DNA of 64,000 nt from Burkholderiaceae bacterium. Lineage in GTDB: Bacteria > Pseudomonadota > Gammaproteobacteria > Burkholderiales > Burkholderiaceae. The notes beneath the pieces were generated by a model that saw only the letters and a program-made list of their open reading frames with translations, had not been told where the DNA came from and ran no database searches. The stretch lies in the NCBI GenBank assembly GCA_947448695.1, contig CANFOL010000007.1, forward strand, positions 26,051 through 90,050, given 5' to 3'. Numbering within the stretch: position 1 is the first letter of the stretch; every line of letters begins with the position of its first letter. Shown piece by piece: positions 53,095 to 62,965 of the stretch. The position numbers and the translations under genes are program-made.

Positions 53095-53937
53095 TTAAGG
53101 CTCCAACTCGGGAGTTTTCTGAATAATTAATATATGGATTTGACGAGGGTCAGCGCGTTGAATCTCACACTTTAGACCATGAAGTTGAATAATTTCACCT
53201 CTTTTCGGTACTCTGCCTATTTGATGAATGACCAATCCAGCAATCGTATCGATATCCTCATCTGAAAAATTAGTACTAAAGACCTCATTGATTTGTTCAA
53301 GCTCGGTCATTCCTCGAACTCGATATTTTCCTTCAGAGACTAAAACGATATTGTCAGCCTCATCATCGATATCGTGCTCATCTTCAATATCACCAACGAT
53401 TTGTTCTAAAACATCTTCAATCGTAACAATACCAGCGACCCCACCGTATTCATCTACCACAATTGCCAAGTGATTACGATTACTCCGAAAATCTTTTAAT
53501 AAAACACTCAATCTTTTTGAATCGGGAATAAAGACGGCTGGCCTTAGCCATTCTCTGATATCAAAGTCATTTTCAGTTGAGTGACGTAATAAATCTTTAG
53601 CAAGAAGAATACCAATAACGTTATCTCGGTTATTTTCAAACACTGGAAATCGAGAGTGAGCTGCAGATATGACTTCTGTGATAACTTTTTCAATAGGGTC
53701 TGCGATATCGACCCAATCAATTTGAGCTCTAGGTAAAAGAATATCTTTAACTGATAATTCACTTACCTGAAATACACCCTCAATCATTGATAGTGCATCA
53801 GAGTCTAGAAGACCTTCTAATTTAGCTTCCTGAAGCGTCTCGAGGAGTGCGCTTCTTTTTTCCTCAGGAGTATCTTTTCTTGAAGTAATCAATCCAAGAA
53901 GGGTATTTAAAAAATTTTTTGGCTCAGAATCAGTCAT
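53095..53937 (-). CDS. CorC/HlyC family transporter-associated CBS protein
   Basis: KDILLPRAQIDWVDI, CBS pair HLAIVVDEYGGVAGIVTIEDVLEQIVGDIEDEHD. Confidence 0.95.
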   Translation of the reverse strand: MTDSEPKNFLNTLLGLITSRKDTPEEKRSALLETLQEAKLEGLLDSDALSMIEGVFQVSELSVKDILLPRAQIDWVDIADPIEKVITEVISAAHSRFPVFENNRDNVIGILLAKDLLRHSTENDFDIREWLRPAVFIPDSKRLSVLLKDFRSNRNHLAIVVDEYGGVAGIVTIEDVLEQIVGDIEDEHDIDDEADNIVLVSEGKYRVRGMTELEQINEVFSTNFSDEDIDTIAGLVIHQIGRVPKRGEIIQLHGLKCEIQRADPRQIHILIIQKTPELEP

Positions 53938-53964
53938 ATAGTTAGAGAATAACTTAATCTTGTA

Positions 53965-54447
53965 TCAGACATAAGGATTTTGTATTTTAAGCCGTTTTAA
54001 GATAGCAATTTCTAAAGATTCCATTGCCAATGCATCAATTTCATCCTCATGATCGAAACCTTGAGCATGGAGAACGCCATGCACGATTAAATGTGCAAAA
54101 TGATTTTCAATCGTTTTAGTTTGGTTTTTGGCTTCTTTTTCAATGATGGGCATACAAAGCACTAAATCAGCCGTTAGCTTTGAAGAGGAGCTATCTTCGG
54201 AAAGAGTAAAGGTCAGAATATTGGTTGAGTGATCTTGTCCCCGATAATGACTATTTAAGCGCTTACTCTCTGCTGCGCCAACAAGCCGCACTAGGACAAA
54301 TGCATCTTGTTGAAGAGCTGCTTTTACCCAAGGGCGAATTTTTTTTGCAAAAAAAATATCTGCCCATTTAGCCTCTAGGGTTTCTGATGCGAACTGAAGT
54401 TCAAGCCCTAATTGAAATGAAGCTTTACGATTAATTTTAGCTGACAT
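53965..54447 (-). CDS. ybeY: rRNA maturation endoribonuclease YbeY (start MSAKIN preferred)
   Basis: [18 protein letters not shown] zinc motif. Confidence 0.94.
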   Translation of the reverse strand: MSAKINRKASFQLGLELQFASETLEAKWADIFFAKKIRPWVKAALQQDAFVLVRLVGAAESKRLNSHYRGQDHSTNILTFTLSEDSSSSKLTADLVLCMPIIEKEAKNQTKTIENHFAHLIVHGVLHAQGFDHEDEIDALAMESLEIAILKRLKIQNPYV

Positions 54448-55792
54448 CGATATTTTGCAAAACAAGCTCACCTTTAAGAGAGTGGGCTAATGCATCTGTA
54501 AATTGAACTGACAACATTTTCCCAATCAGTCTTTGCGCTTGATGATTCTTAGGTAAATCAATATTCACGACACGATTATTTTCAGTTCGCCCTTGCAGTT
54601 TGAGGCCATCTCGAGCCATGCCTTCGATCATCACAAGTTCAGTGTTGCCAATCATATTTTTGCTGATTGCAAGAATATGCTCATCAATGCGTGATGTAAG
54701 TATTTGTAGACGCTTCACACTAACTTCCCTTGAAACAGTTTCTTTTAAATTCGCAGCAGGCGTTCCTGGCCTTGGACTAAAAATAAAACAATAACTGTTA
54801 TCGAATTTGATTTCATCGACTAATGACATCAGTTCATTAAAATCCTCGTCAGTTTCCCCCGGAAATCCAACAATAAAATCACTTGATACTGGAATGTTAG
54901 GTTTTACTTTTCGCATTTTACGAATAATGCTTTTATATTCCAAAACCGTATAACCCCGCTTCATCGCCATTAAGATACGGTCAGACCCATGCTGAACAGG
55001 CAAATGGAGGTGATTCACTAATTTTGGTAAGCGAGCATGAGCATCGATTAAACGTTGCGTAAATTCTTTAGGATGACTAGTTGTATATCGAATCCGTTCC
55101 ACTCCTGGAATTTCAGAAATGTACTCTAATAAAAGAGCAAAGTCAGCCAATTCATCACTTCCATGAATCTTTCCTAAATAGGCATTAACGTTTTGACCCA
55201 AAAGCGTAATTTCACAAACCCCTTGTTGAGCTAATGAAGATACCTCAACAAGAACATCCTCAAGTGGTCTTGAAACCTCTTCGCCACGCGTATAGGGAAC
55301 AACGCAGTATGTACAGTATTTTGAACATCCTTCCATAATGGAGACAAACGCTGCACCACCAGTTTTTTTAGCGGGTGGTAGATGATCAAATTTTTCTATT
55401 TCGGGGAAGGTGATATCTACCTGAGAGCGGCCAGATCGATGACGCTCCGCAATCATTGAAGGTAATCGATGAAGGGTTTGTGGGCCAAAGACTAGATCTA
55501 CGTAAGGAGCACGACTAACAATTTGATGGCCTTCTTGACTCGCAACGCACCCCCCAACTCCTATAAGAAGCCCAGGCTTTTCAGCTTTCATATCCCGCAA
55601 TCGACCCAAATCAGAAAATACTTTATCTTGAGCTTTTTCACGAATAGAGCAAGTGTTGAGGAGGATTAAATCAGCCTCTTCTAGTATTTTAGTTTCGGTA
55701 TAGTGATCCGCCACTTGAAGGACGTCAGCCATCTTTTCCGAGTCATACTCGTTCATTTGGCAGCCAAAGGTTTTAATAAATACTTTTTTCAT
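54437..55792 (-). CDS. miaB: tRNA (N6-isopentenyl adenosine(37)-C2)-methylthiotransferase
   Basis: [16 protein letters not shown], radical [23 protein letters not shown] domain. Confidence 0.97.
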   Translation of the reverse strand: MKKVFIKTFGCQMNEYDSEKMADVLQVADHYTETKILEEADLILLNTCSIREKAQDKVFSDLGRLRDMKAEKPGLLIGVGGCVASQEGHQIVSRAPYVDLVFGPQTLHRLPSMIAERHRSGRSQVDITFPEIEKFDHLPPAKKTGGAAFVSIMEGCSKYCTYCVVPYTRGEEVSRPLEDVLVEVSSLAQQGVCEITLLGQNVNAYLGKIHGSDELADFALLLEYISEIPGVERIRYTTSHPKEFTQRLIDAHARLPKLVNHLHLPVQHGSDRILMAMKRGYTVLEYKSIIRKMRKVKPNIPVSSDFIVGFPGETDEDFNELMSLVDEIKFDNSYCFIFSPRPGTPAANLKETVSREVSVKRLQILTSRIDEHILAISKNMIGNTELVMIEGMARDGLKLQGRTENNRVVNIDLPKNHQAQRLIGKMLSVQFTDALAHSLKGELVLQNIDVS

Positions 55793-55867
55793 ATGAAGGG
55801 CCGTTCTCAGTAGTTAAGACTGGGGGCAAATCACTATTTTATCAGGCGATGAAGTCTTCATGCATAT

Positions 55868-57130
55868 TTAAATGAATCGAAACGCAAAAATAGCAACTAG
55901 GGTTGGAATAATTGCCGCCACAAGTAAATACGTCGGGTTCACCACACGGTTAGCAAAGTGTTCACGCAAAATAGATAGGCCAGCTGGATTAGGGGCATTT
56001 GCGATGACAGTGAGACCACCACCTGAAACAGCACCGGCAACAAGGGCAATTTTAAATTCGGTTGAAGTACCATCTACTAAAGAGCCCAAATAAGTGATTG
56101 CAGCGTTATCGGTCAGAGCTGTGAGGCCAACCGTTCCATAAAAAGCAACGACGGGGGTCATGCTCTGCAAAACTGGCTGCAGCCACCATTTTTGTAAACT
56201 ACCAAGCACCACCAATCCTGCTAAAAAGAATGCTACCAATAAAGCTTCTCGAAGAATCAGCGGATTTTGGTATCTTGAGTAAGCTGAAGTAAATCCTAAG
56301 AAAAATAAGAAGAGCCATAAAAAAACGGCAGGATAATGAGCAAAATATACAACTCCTGCCAAGAATGTCAAATGAACCAAAATAACTGTGTAGGGCATTC
56401 TTTCTTTAGGGGGTTCGACAAACTCCTTTGGTAGTTGTTTATGGAAAATAACTGTAATGAGGAAGGCATTAATAAACACTGCTAAAGCTGCTCGATCACC
56501 AAAAGTGGTAAACATAAAAGGTGTTGTCCACTCCCAAGCGCTTGCCACCATCAGGACAGGTGGAGCAGCAAAATTCGTGAGAGTTCCACCAATAGAAATA
56601 TTCACAAATAATACGCCAATGATGGCGTATTGCAATTTAAGTGACAGCCCGGTTTTATAAAAACGATCTCTTAATAAAATAGCTGCAATTGTCATTGCAG
56701 CAGGTTCTGTAATAAAAGAACCCATTAAAGGAACAATGGAAAGGCTAATAAAAAATATCATTGTATTTTTTGGTATAGGCGTTAATCTTGAAATAAAATC
56801 AGACATGAAGTTAATCGCCAAATTAGCTAAAGTTAAAATCGGTTTAGATGCAGCAACAACCATGACTGCAAATACAAATAGTGCTTCAACATAGTTTTGA
56901 TCATTGACGAAATTTACAGCTTCCTTGGTGTTTTCGAGTACAGAAATGGCGAGAACAAGAACTAATGCCCAAAATCCAAAAACCACTTCAACCTCAGCAA
57001 GAAGATGAAAAAGTCCCGCATGCCTAGGATAGGAGTGGGACAGTTTTTCAAAGGATGAAACCATAAAAGTGTGCAAAATAGCGATTGCAAATAAAGCTGA
57101 AGCAATGATTTCAAGATGAGTTGGGTTCAT
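55868..57130 (-). CDS. putative Na+/H+ antiporter (Na_H_antiport_2-like), multi-TM
   Basis: about 11 TM, GTLTNFAAPPVLMVASAWEW, DNAAITYLGSLVDG, GGGLTVIANAPNPAG. Confidence 0.82.
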   Translation of the reverse strand: MNPTHLEIIASALFAIAILHTFMVSSFEKLSHSYPRHAGLFHLLAEVEVVFGFWALVLVLAISVLENTKEAVNFVNDQNYVEALFVFAVMVVAASKPILTLANLAINFMSDFISRLTPIPKNTMIFFISLSIVPLMGSFITEPAAMTIAAILLRDRFYKTGLSLKLQYAIIGVLFVNISIGGTLTNFAAPPVLMVASAWEWTTPFMFTTFGDRAALAVFINAFLITVIFHKQLPKEFVEPPKERMPYTVILVHLTFLAGVVYFAHYPAVFLWLFLFFLGFTSAYSRYQNPLILREALLVAFFLAGLVVLGSLQKWWLQPVLQSMTPVVAFYGTVGLTALTDNAAITYLGSLVDGTSTEFKIALVAGAVSGGGLTVIANAPNPAGLSILREHFANRVVNPTYLLVAAIIPTLVAIFAFRFI

Positions 57131-57237
57131 TCAAGGCTCTCTAAAGTTACGAATTGTAGCGACATACGCTGGGTTATCAGAAGTACAATGGTTCATGTTT
57201 AATAACAATTCCTATTCTAAAAGCTTCTTATTACATA

Positions 57238-58671
57238 ATGCCTAAAAATCTCTTAAGATTCACTATTGGCTTGATGGTTTTTCAGATGCTGTTTTGGACT
57301 TTGGTGCCAATGCTAGCTCACCATGCCCCGCCATTAGATGCTACAGAGATGTATAGTTGGAGCCTTAGTTTTCAATGGGGATTTTACAAGCACCCACCTA
57401 TGCCAGCTTGGATTGTTGGCCTAGTTCAGATGATTGTTGGTAAAAATATACTTTCCCTATTTTTATGCGCAAGCATGGCAATTAGCGCTAGTTACTTTTG
57501 TGTTGCATGGTTAGCCAATCGGTTTTTATCAGAAAAAGAAGCGACGGTGGCAGTTTTTTTATATGCTTTAACAATTTATTGCAATATTTGGTCTACCGAC
57601 TTTAATCATAATCAAATACAAATGCCTTTTTGGGCTCTAAGCCTTGTCTGTTTGGTGGTATGCCTTGATACAGGAAGTAAAAAATGGGCACTTGTGCTGG
57701 GGGTTGTGATGGGCTTAAATGCCTTATCAAAATATACGGCAGCTTTTATTATGCCAAGCACTATAGTATTGCTGATGCTATCGCCGTATTGGAGAAGAAA
57801 CTTTAATATGACTCAGTTGTGCATTGCAAGCATTGCTTTTTTAGTAGTTTTTTCACCTCACTTATATTGGCTTACACAAAATCATTTTATGCCATTTCAC
57901 TATGTTGGAGAGCGCTTTGATGAGATGAAAAACACCAATCAATTTTTAGATTTGGCTGACTATGTCGGCAATATTTTATTGGCGCATGTATGTTTAATTC
58001 TAGTATCTTTGTTTCTTATGCAAAAAAAATTATTGGCAAATACCTTTGCAAAAAATGATCAAATTTTCATTTGGATTTTAGGGGTTGGCCCAGTTTTAAC
58101 AACGATTGTCTTAGGTTTATTTGTACCTTTGTATCATCGTTGGGTTATCCCAATGCTCCCCATGATTACGATAGTTTTTGCAATGTTATTAAAAGGTCGT
58201 TTTGCTTTTTTATATAACAAAAAAGCTTTTATATTCTTTGTGGCATTACAAATCCTCTTAGGTTTGGCGTATCTCTATAAAGATAAAATTAACCCTAACC
58301 AATCTGCCCGTGGAAATTATCCCGCACCTGAATTAGCTCAAGCCATTTATGAAAAATGGCATGTACTATATCCAGATAAGTCATTTAAGATCGTGTCAGG
58401 AGGAGAGTGGGAGGCGGGCTTTGTAAGTCTTTACTCCCCAGATAAAACATATGTTTATACCCATGCTGACTCAGTTATAACCCCATGGATATCAGAAAAA
58501 AACGCAAATGATTGTGGTATGGTGATGTTAAGCCCATCAGCATCGGATCTTGAGCATTTTTCCTTAGCGAAGATGCAAGAGCCAATCCAACTGAAAAGTT
58601 CTATAACAAATACTATTGTCGTTTTAGCATATGCCATTAATCCTCCCCAGGGTGAATGTTTATTGAAATAG
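57238..58671 (+). CDS. glycosyltransferase family 39 / ArnT-like membrane protein
   Basis: APPLDATEMYSWSLSFQWGFYKHPPMPAWIVGL (GT39 first periplasmic loop), multi-TM. Confidence 0.85.
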   Translation: MPKNLLRFTIGLMVFQMLFWTLVPMLAHHAPPLDATEMYSWSLSFQWGFYKHPPMPAWIVGLVQMIVGKNILSLFLCASMAISASYFCVAWLANRFLSEKEATVAVFLYALTIYCNIWSTDFNHNQIQMPFWALSLVCLVVCLDTGSKKWALVLGVVMGLNALSKYTAAFIMPSTIVLLMLSPYWRRNFNMTQLCIASIAFLVVFSPHLYWLTQNHFMPFHYVGERFDEMKNTNQFLDLADYVGNILLAHVCLILVSLFLMQKKLLANTFAKNDQIFIWILGVGPVLTTIVLGLFVPLYHRWVIPMLPMITIVFAMLLKGRFAFLYNKKAFIFFVALQILLGLAYLYKDKINPNQSARGNYPAPELAQAIYEKWHVLYPDKSFKIVSGGEWEAGFVSLYSPDKTYVYTHADSVITPWISEKNANDCGMVMLSPSASDLEHFSLAKMQEPIQLKSSITNTIVVLAYAINPPQGECLLK

Positions 58672-58693
58672 AAATCTAAATAATGAGGTTTAA

Positions 58694-59179
58694 ATGGAAA
58701 CTCAATTACTAACAACAGATATTCTTGCTCGATTAGGCTTATCACTACTTGCCGGCATGATATTGGGCTTGAATCGATGGATGCACCATAAATCTGCTGG
58801 AATCAGAACACATACATTAGTTAGCCTAGGTGGAGCTTTAGGAATGATGTTAATGACGTCAGTTGTCGGGGGAGATGCACAGGCTCAAAGTCACGTATTA
58901 CAAGGAACTATTTCGGGAATTGGGTTTTTAGGTGCCGGTGTAATTGTGCATCAAGGTACAACTGGCAATGTCAAAGGTTTAACTACTGCAGCAAGCATTT
59001 GGGCGGTAGCAATTTTAGGCTGTTGCTTTGGCTCTGGCCAACTAATTGTAGGAATTTTTGGATTAGGAGCAATTTTATTAACTTTGATTGTGGGCCGTTC
59101 TTTGGAATACGGATTAGCAAAGATTTTAGGTATTGTTAGAGGCTCTGAACTTGACGATGATAATCAAAACAAAGAGTGA
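58694..59179 (+). CDS. MgtC/SapB family protein
   Basis: LAGMILGLNRWMHHKSAGIRTHTLVSLGGALGMM, GTISGIGFLGAGVIV. Confidence 0.92.
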   Translation: METQLLTTDILARLGLSLLAGMILGLNRWMHHKSAGIRTHTLVSLGGALGMMLMTSVVGGDAQAQSHVLQGTISGIGFLGAGVIVHQGTTGNVKGLTTAASIWAVAILGCCFGSGQLIVGIFGLGAILLTLIVGRSLEYGLAKILGIVRGSELDDDNQNKE

Positions 59180-59189
59180 GCCTTAAACT

Positions 59190-59720
59190 TTAACGAATTA
59201 AACCACAGCCAATTCTTGGACCAGAGTTGCCCGCGGGTTGAGATTTGTAATCATCTGGATCTCGATGAACAACTACAGAACGGCCAATAATTGTTTGATC
59301 ACCTACCAATGAAAAATCTGTAAGAGTTGCACGGTAATTAGCATTGCCACTAGCATCACTTACGATGTTGGGCATATCACCTGCGTGATGAGCGCTAGAG
59401 TGGACACTGCCATGTTGAGTATTTGTTGGGTTGTAATGACCCAGTGCACTCATGGCATCAACAGCAGAGCAGTCACCTTTTTCATGGATATGAACGCCAT
59501 GTTCAGAATTAGGTTTCAAGCCAGAAAAAGTTCCAGTTACAACAACTTGTTTACCTGACTGAGAAAAATTCACAGAGCCATTTAAATTAGAGCCCGATTT
59601 AGATTGAATTACTGCAGATGCGATTGGTGTATCTTGAAAAACTTGGCACGCCGAAATTGCCAAAAATAAGACAGTACAAAGAGTAATTTTCGTATGGAGC
59701 TTAACTGGCATATTTCTCAT
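59190..59720 (-). CDS. sodC: superoxide dismutase [Cu-Zn], lipoprotein-type signal
   Basis: HGVHIHEKGDCS, GHYNPTNTQHG, SVVVHRDPDDYKSQPAGNSGPRIGCGLI; lipobox-like LAISAC. Confidence 0.95.
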   Translation of the reverse strand: MRNMPVKLHTKITLCTVLFLAISACQVFQDTPIASAVIQSKSGSNLNGSVNFSQSGKQVVVTGTFSGLKPNSEHGVHIHEKGDCSAVDAMSALGHYNPTNTQHGSVHSSAHHAGDMPNIVSDASGNANYRATLTDFSLVGDQTIIGRSVVVHRDPDDYKSQPAGNSGPRIGCGLIR

Positions 59721-59937
59721 GAGAAATCCTCAATATATTGTGATTATTCTCATAGTCTAATACAAATTGATGAATATTTGTTAAATTGGGCTAAGACATC
59801 GATACCACCAATAAGTAAATGGAAATTTAATAAAATTTGCGCCTAATAAGAGGTGATTAAATTGAAGGAATATTTTTTTAAATTGAATATCAAAATCGGA
59901 TGATCTAAGGCAGAAAAGTGACAGCAAGAAAAATTGA

Positions 59938-60762
59938 TTAGTTTAATTCACTGAAAAATTCTCGAACTAAATTTACACAAGGTTCGACATGAGTTAAGTG
60001 AATCATGTGAAAGTCCGAATTAATTGTTTCAACCCTTAATTGAGGTATTTGCGCTTGCAATATTTCAATTTGTTTAAGATCCGTAATAGGACCATTGCTT
60101 GGCATAATCGCAATAGTTGGACATTGGATATCTTTTAAGAACTCTGTTGCGTTTGCAGAATTTACTAGATCAGAATAATGAATCAGGACCTCAGGAGCGC
60201 TTTTTGAAAACTCATCAACATACCATTGAAGTAGTTGGGGATTTGTTTCAGGAGGAAATCTTGCTAAAACACTTGTTTGATAGACCCATTCCTTAATGCC
60301 CATCTTGTGCATTGCTTCTAGTCTAGAGCTAAAGCCCAAAGAGTACTTGCTTTTCATTGCTTGGTTAATAAAGACAGGCGTAGAGACCAAAGCAAGAGCT
60401 TTGATTAAGTGCGGATGTGTTGCGGCTAGGATAATTCCTAAGATTCCACCCATCGATTCACCACAAAATAATATTGGACCACAGTTTAGTTCAGAAATTA
60501 CTTTTACTAAATCGTTGATACATTTATGAATTTGAATATCTTGACTTGGATTTTTGACGGCACTCGATTGTCCTAAACCTCTCATATCCACTCTAACGAC
60601 ACGATAATCTCTGGCCAGTAGAGGTACCCATTGATACCAAAAAGCGCCACTGCGACCATTCCCGTGCTGAAGAAAAAGAGTCGGACGATCATCCCACGGA
60701 TTAGTAAAATCATCGATTTGATAGTGAATTTGAATTTCCTTGGTAATGGTTAGTAAGGGCAT
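59938..60762 (-). CDS. alpha/beta hydrolase (canonical GESMGG elbow)
   Basis: LFLQHGNGRSGAFW, VDMRGLGQS, FCGESMGG. Confidence 0.9.
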   Translation of the reverse strand: MPLLTITKEIQIHYQIDDFTNPWDDRPTLFLQHGNGRSGAFWYQWVPLLARDYRVVRVDMRGLGQSSAVKNPSQDIQIHKCINDLVKVISELNCGPILFCGESMGGILGIILAATHPHLIKALALVSTPVFINQAMKSKYSLGFSSRLEAMHKMGIKEWVYQTSVLARFPPETNPQLLQWYVDEFSKSAPEVLIHYSDLVNSANATEFLKDIQCPTIAIMPSNGPITDLKQIEILQAQIPQLRVETINSDFHMIHLTHVEPCVNLVREFFSELN

Positions 60763-60765
60763 CGT

Positions 60766-61761
60766 TCAATCCATTTCTAGGTGAATCTTTTTTGATAACT
60801 GCAACCATCGGTTTTTATCTGCGATAAAGAAATCTTTAAATTCGCTTGGAGTACTAGCTATAGGTAAAGCACCATCTTGATTTAATCTGGCAAGAATGTC
60901 AGGATTTTGAATTACCCTTTTGATTGCTTCTGATAACTTAAGAATAATCTCTTTTGGAGTTTTACCTGGTAGGAATATGCCATACCATCCAACTACTTCC
61001 AAGTTTGCATAACCCAATTCTAAGAGAGTGGGAACCTCTGGTAGGGCATTAGAACGTTGAGCGGTTGTAACGGCCAAAACATTTAATTTTTTACTTTTAA
61101 TTAAACTTGAACTTGCTAATAAGTTGTTCAACATGACATCAACATTTCCGGCAAGTAAATCATTATTTGCTGGTGCTGCGCCTTTGTAGGGGACGTGAAT
61201 CGTATTTAATCCTAAACGATCGTTAATCAACTCCATTCCCAAATGAGGACCACTGCCATTCCCCGAAGAAGCATAACTTAATTTGCCGGGGTTTTTCTTT
61301 GCAAATTCATAAAATTGTTTAAAAGTCTTTAATTCTGATTGGGATCCAGTTGTTAATAGATAGGGGTATTTTGCGACCAAACTCACGGGTGCAAAATCTT
61401 TATCGACATCGAATGGCAGCTTTTTACTAAAAGCAGGAGAGATTGCAAAAGAAGCGATAGTTAAAAGAATTGTATTACCGTCTGGGGGAGCTAAAGCAAC
61501 AAATTGAGCGCCAATAATGCCATTTGCCCCCGGCTTATTTTCAACAAAAACAGTTTGATTTAATACTTTGCTGAGTTCAACGCTGATTGTTCTAGCCAAT
61601 GCATCTGTGCCACCACCCGCTGGAAAAGGGACGATAATCTTGATAGCTTGGTTTGGCCAAGTTTGACTATAAGAATGATGAGGAAAGAAAAAAATTAAGC
61701 TTAAAAAAATTAAAATGTTACCTGTGAAGGTTACTTTGGGTCGCGAAAAAAATAGCTTCAT
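60766..61761 (-). CDS. Bug-family tripartite tricarboxylate transporter substrate-binding protein
   Basis: IIVPFPAGGGTDALAR, VENKPGANGIIGA, HVPYKGAAPANNDLLAGNVDVMLNN. Confidence 0.94.
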   Translation of the reverse strand: MKLFFSRPKVTFTGNILIFLSLIFFFPHHSYSQTWPNQAIKIIVPFPAGGGTDALARTISVELSKVLNQTVFVENKPGANGIIGAQFVALAPPDGNTILLTIASFAISPAFSKKLPFDVDKDFAPVSLVAKYPYLLTTGSQSELKTFKQFYEFAKKNPGKLSYASSGNGSGPHLGMELINDRLGLNTIHVPYKGAAPANNDLLAGNVDVMLNNLLASSSLIKSKKLNVLAVTTAQRSNALPEVPTLLELGYANLEVVGWYGIFLPGKTPKEIILKLSEAIKRVIQNPDILARLNQDGALPIASTPSEFKDFFIADKNRWLQLSKKIHLEMD

Positions 61762-61973
61762 ATAAGAATGAACAATCTATAAAGAATGAAACAGCTAAAG
61801 ATGTGAATTTTAATTGATTTATTTTTTATAAAATTTTTCAGTAAATACCAATTGAAATATTTTAAAAGAGGCTTATTGATATTGGTAACAAAAAAAGTCG
61901 AAATATTGTGGTCAAATGGAGTGAACATCAGAGCTAAATAAATTACTTTAAGGTTAATAAATTGGTAACTCAA

Positions 61974-62963
61974 GTGAAAAAGCTATTCAGATTCCAAAAA
62001 GTTGTAGCACTTTCAGGTGTAATGTATTTTCTTCTTGTTATGTGCCCCCTTATAGACGCTGTAGAAAAATTCCCATCCAAACCAGTTCGCATTGTTGTTG
62101 GTTTTTCTCCGGGAGGTCCAGTTGACAATATTTCCAGAATTCTTTCAAAGCGTTTAAGTGAGCGTTTGGGGCAACCATTTATAGTGGAAAATAAACCAGG
62201 TGCAAGCAGTATGATCGCATCTCAATTTGTCGCTAATGCTGAACCAGATGGACACACATTATTAATGGTGGCATCTACGCATGCCATTAATCCAAGCCTC
62301 TATAAAAATATATCTTTTGATGCCACAAAAGACTTTAGTGCAATCACATTTGTTGCGGAGAATGCATTTGTTCTTGTAGTACCAAAAGACTTAAAAGTAA
62401 ACTCTTTGGCTGACTTGCTTGCGTTAGCCAAGAGTCAAATCACTCCATTGAATTACGCCTCAGCAGGAGTGGGTGGTTTACCTCATTTGGCCGCAGAGTT
62501 GTTCAAGATTGAGGCTGGTATTGATGCTAATCATATTCCTTACAAAGGAGCCTCTCCTGCCTCTGTTGATTTATTAGCTGGCCATGTTACTTTTATGATT
62601 AACAATATGCAATCCGCCTTGCCGTATATTAAGGATGGACGCTTGAAAGCATTAGCAGTTACTTCGTCTGAGAGATTGAAGGTGTTGCCAAATGTACCAA
62701 CTTTTAAGGAGCTTGGATATAAAGGTTTGCAGATTTCTGGGTGGTACGGATTATTAGGCCCAGAAGGTATGCCATCTAACGTTATTAAGCAACTGAATGG
62801 TCAGATAGCACAAATTTTGCAAGAAAAAGATATCATTTCGCAAATCAGAGCTGATGGTGCTGAAGTTAAAGTGGGATCACCTAAGGAATTTTCTGATCGG
62901 ATTAATAGTGACATTGTTAAATGGTCTGAGGTTGTAAAGCGCGCAGACTTGAAGGGTCAGTAG
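61974..62963 (+). CDS. Bug-family tripartite tricarboxylate transporter substrate-binding protein (ORF track start is TTG at 61962; GTG at 61974 may be the start)
   Basis: IVVGFSPGGPVDNISR, VENKPGASSMIAS, HIPYKGASPASVDLLAGHVTFMINN. Confidence 0.92.
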   Translation: MKKLFRFQKVVALSGVMYFLLVMCPLIDAVEKFPSKPVRIVVGFSPGGPVDNISRILSKRLSERLGQPFIVENKPGASSMIASQFVANAEPDGHTLLMVASTHAINPSLYKNISFDATKDFSAITFVAENAFVLVVPKDLKVNSLADLLALAKSQITPLNYASAGVGGLPHLAAELFKIEAGIDANHIPYKGASPASVDLLAGHVTFMINNMQSALPYIKDGRLKALAVTSSERLKVLPNVPTFKELGYKGLQISGWYGLLGPEGMPSNVIKQLNGQIAQILQEKDIISQIRADGAEVKVGSPKEFSDRINSDIVKWSEVVKRADLKGQ

Positions 62964-62965
62964 GC

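Noticed and set aside
61758-61973. 71-aa minus-strand ORF in the Bug intergenic region
   Set aside because: AT-rich low-complexity translation, no motifs, sits in the presumed divergent promoter region
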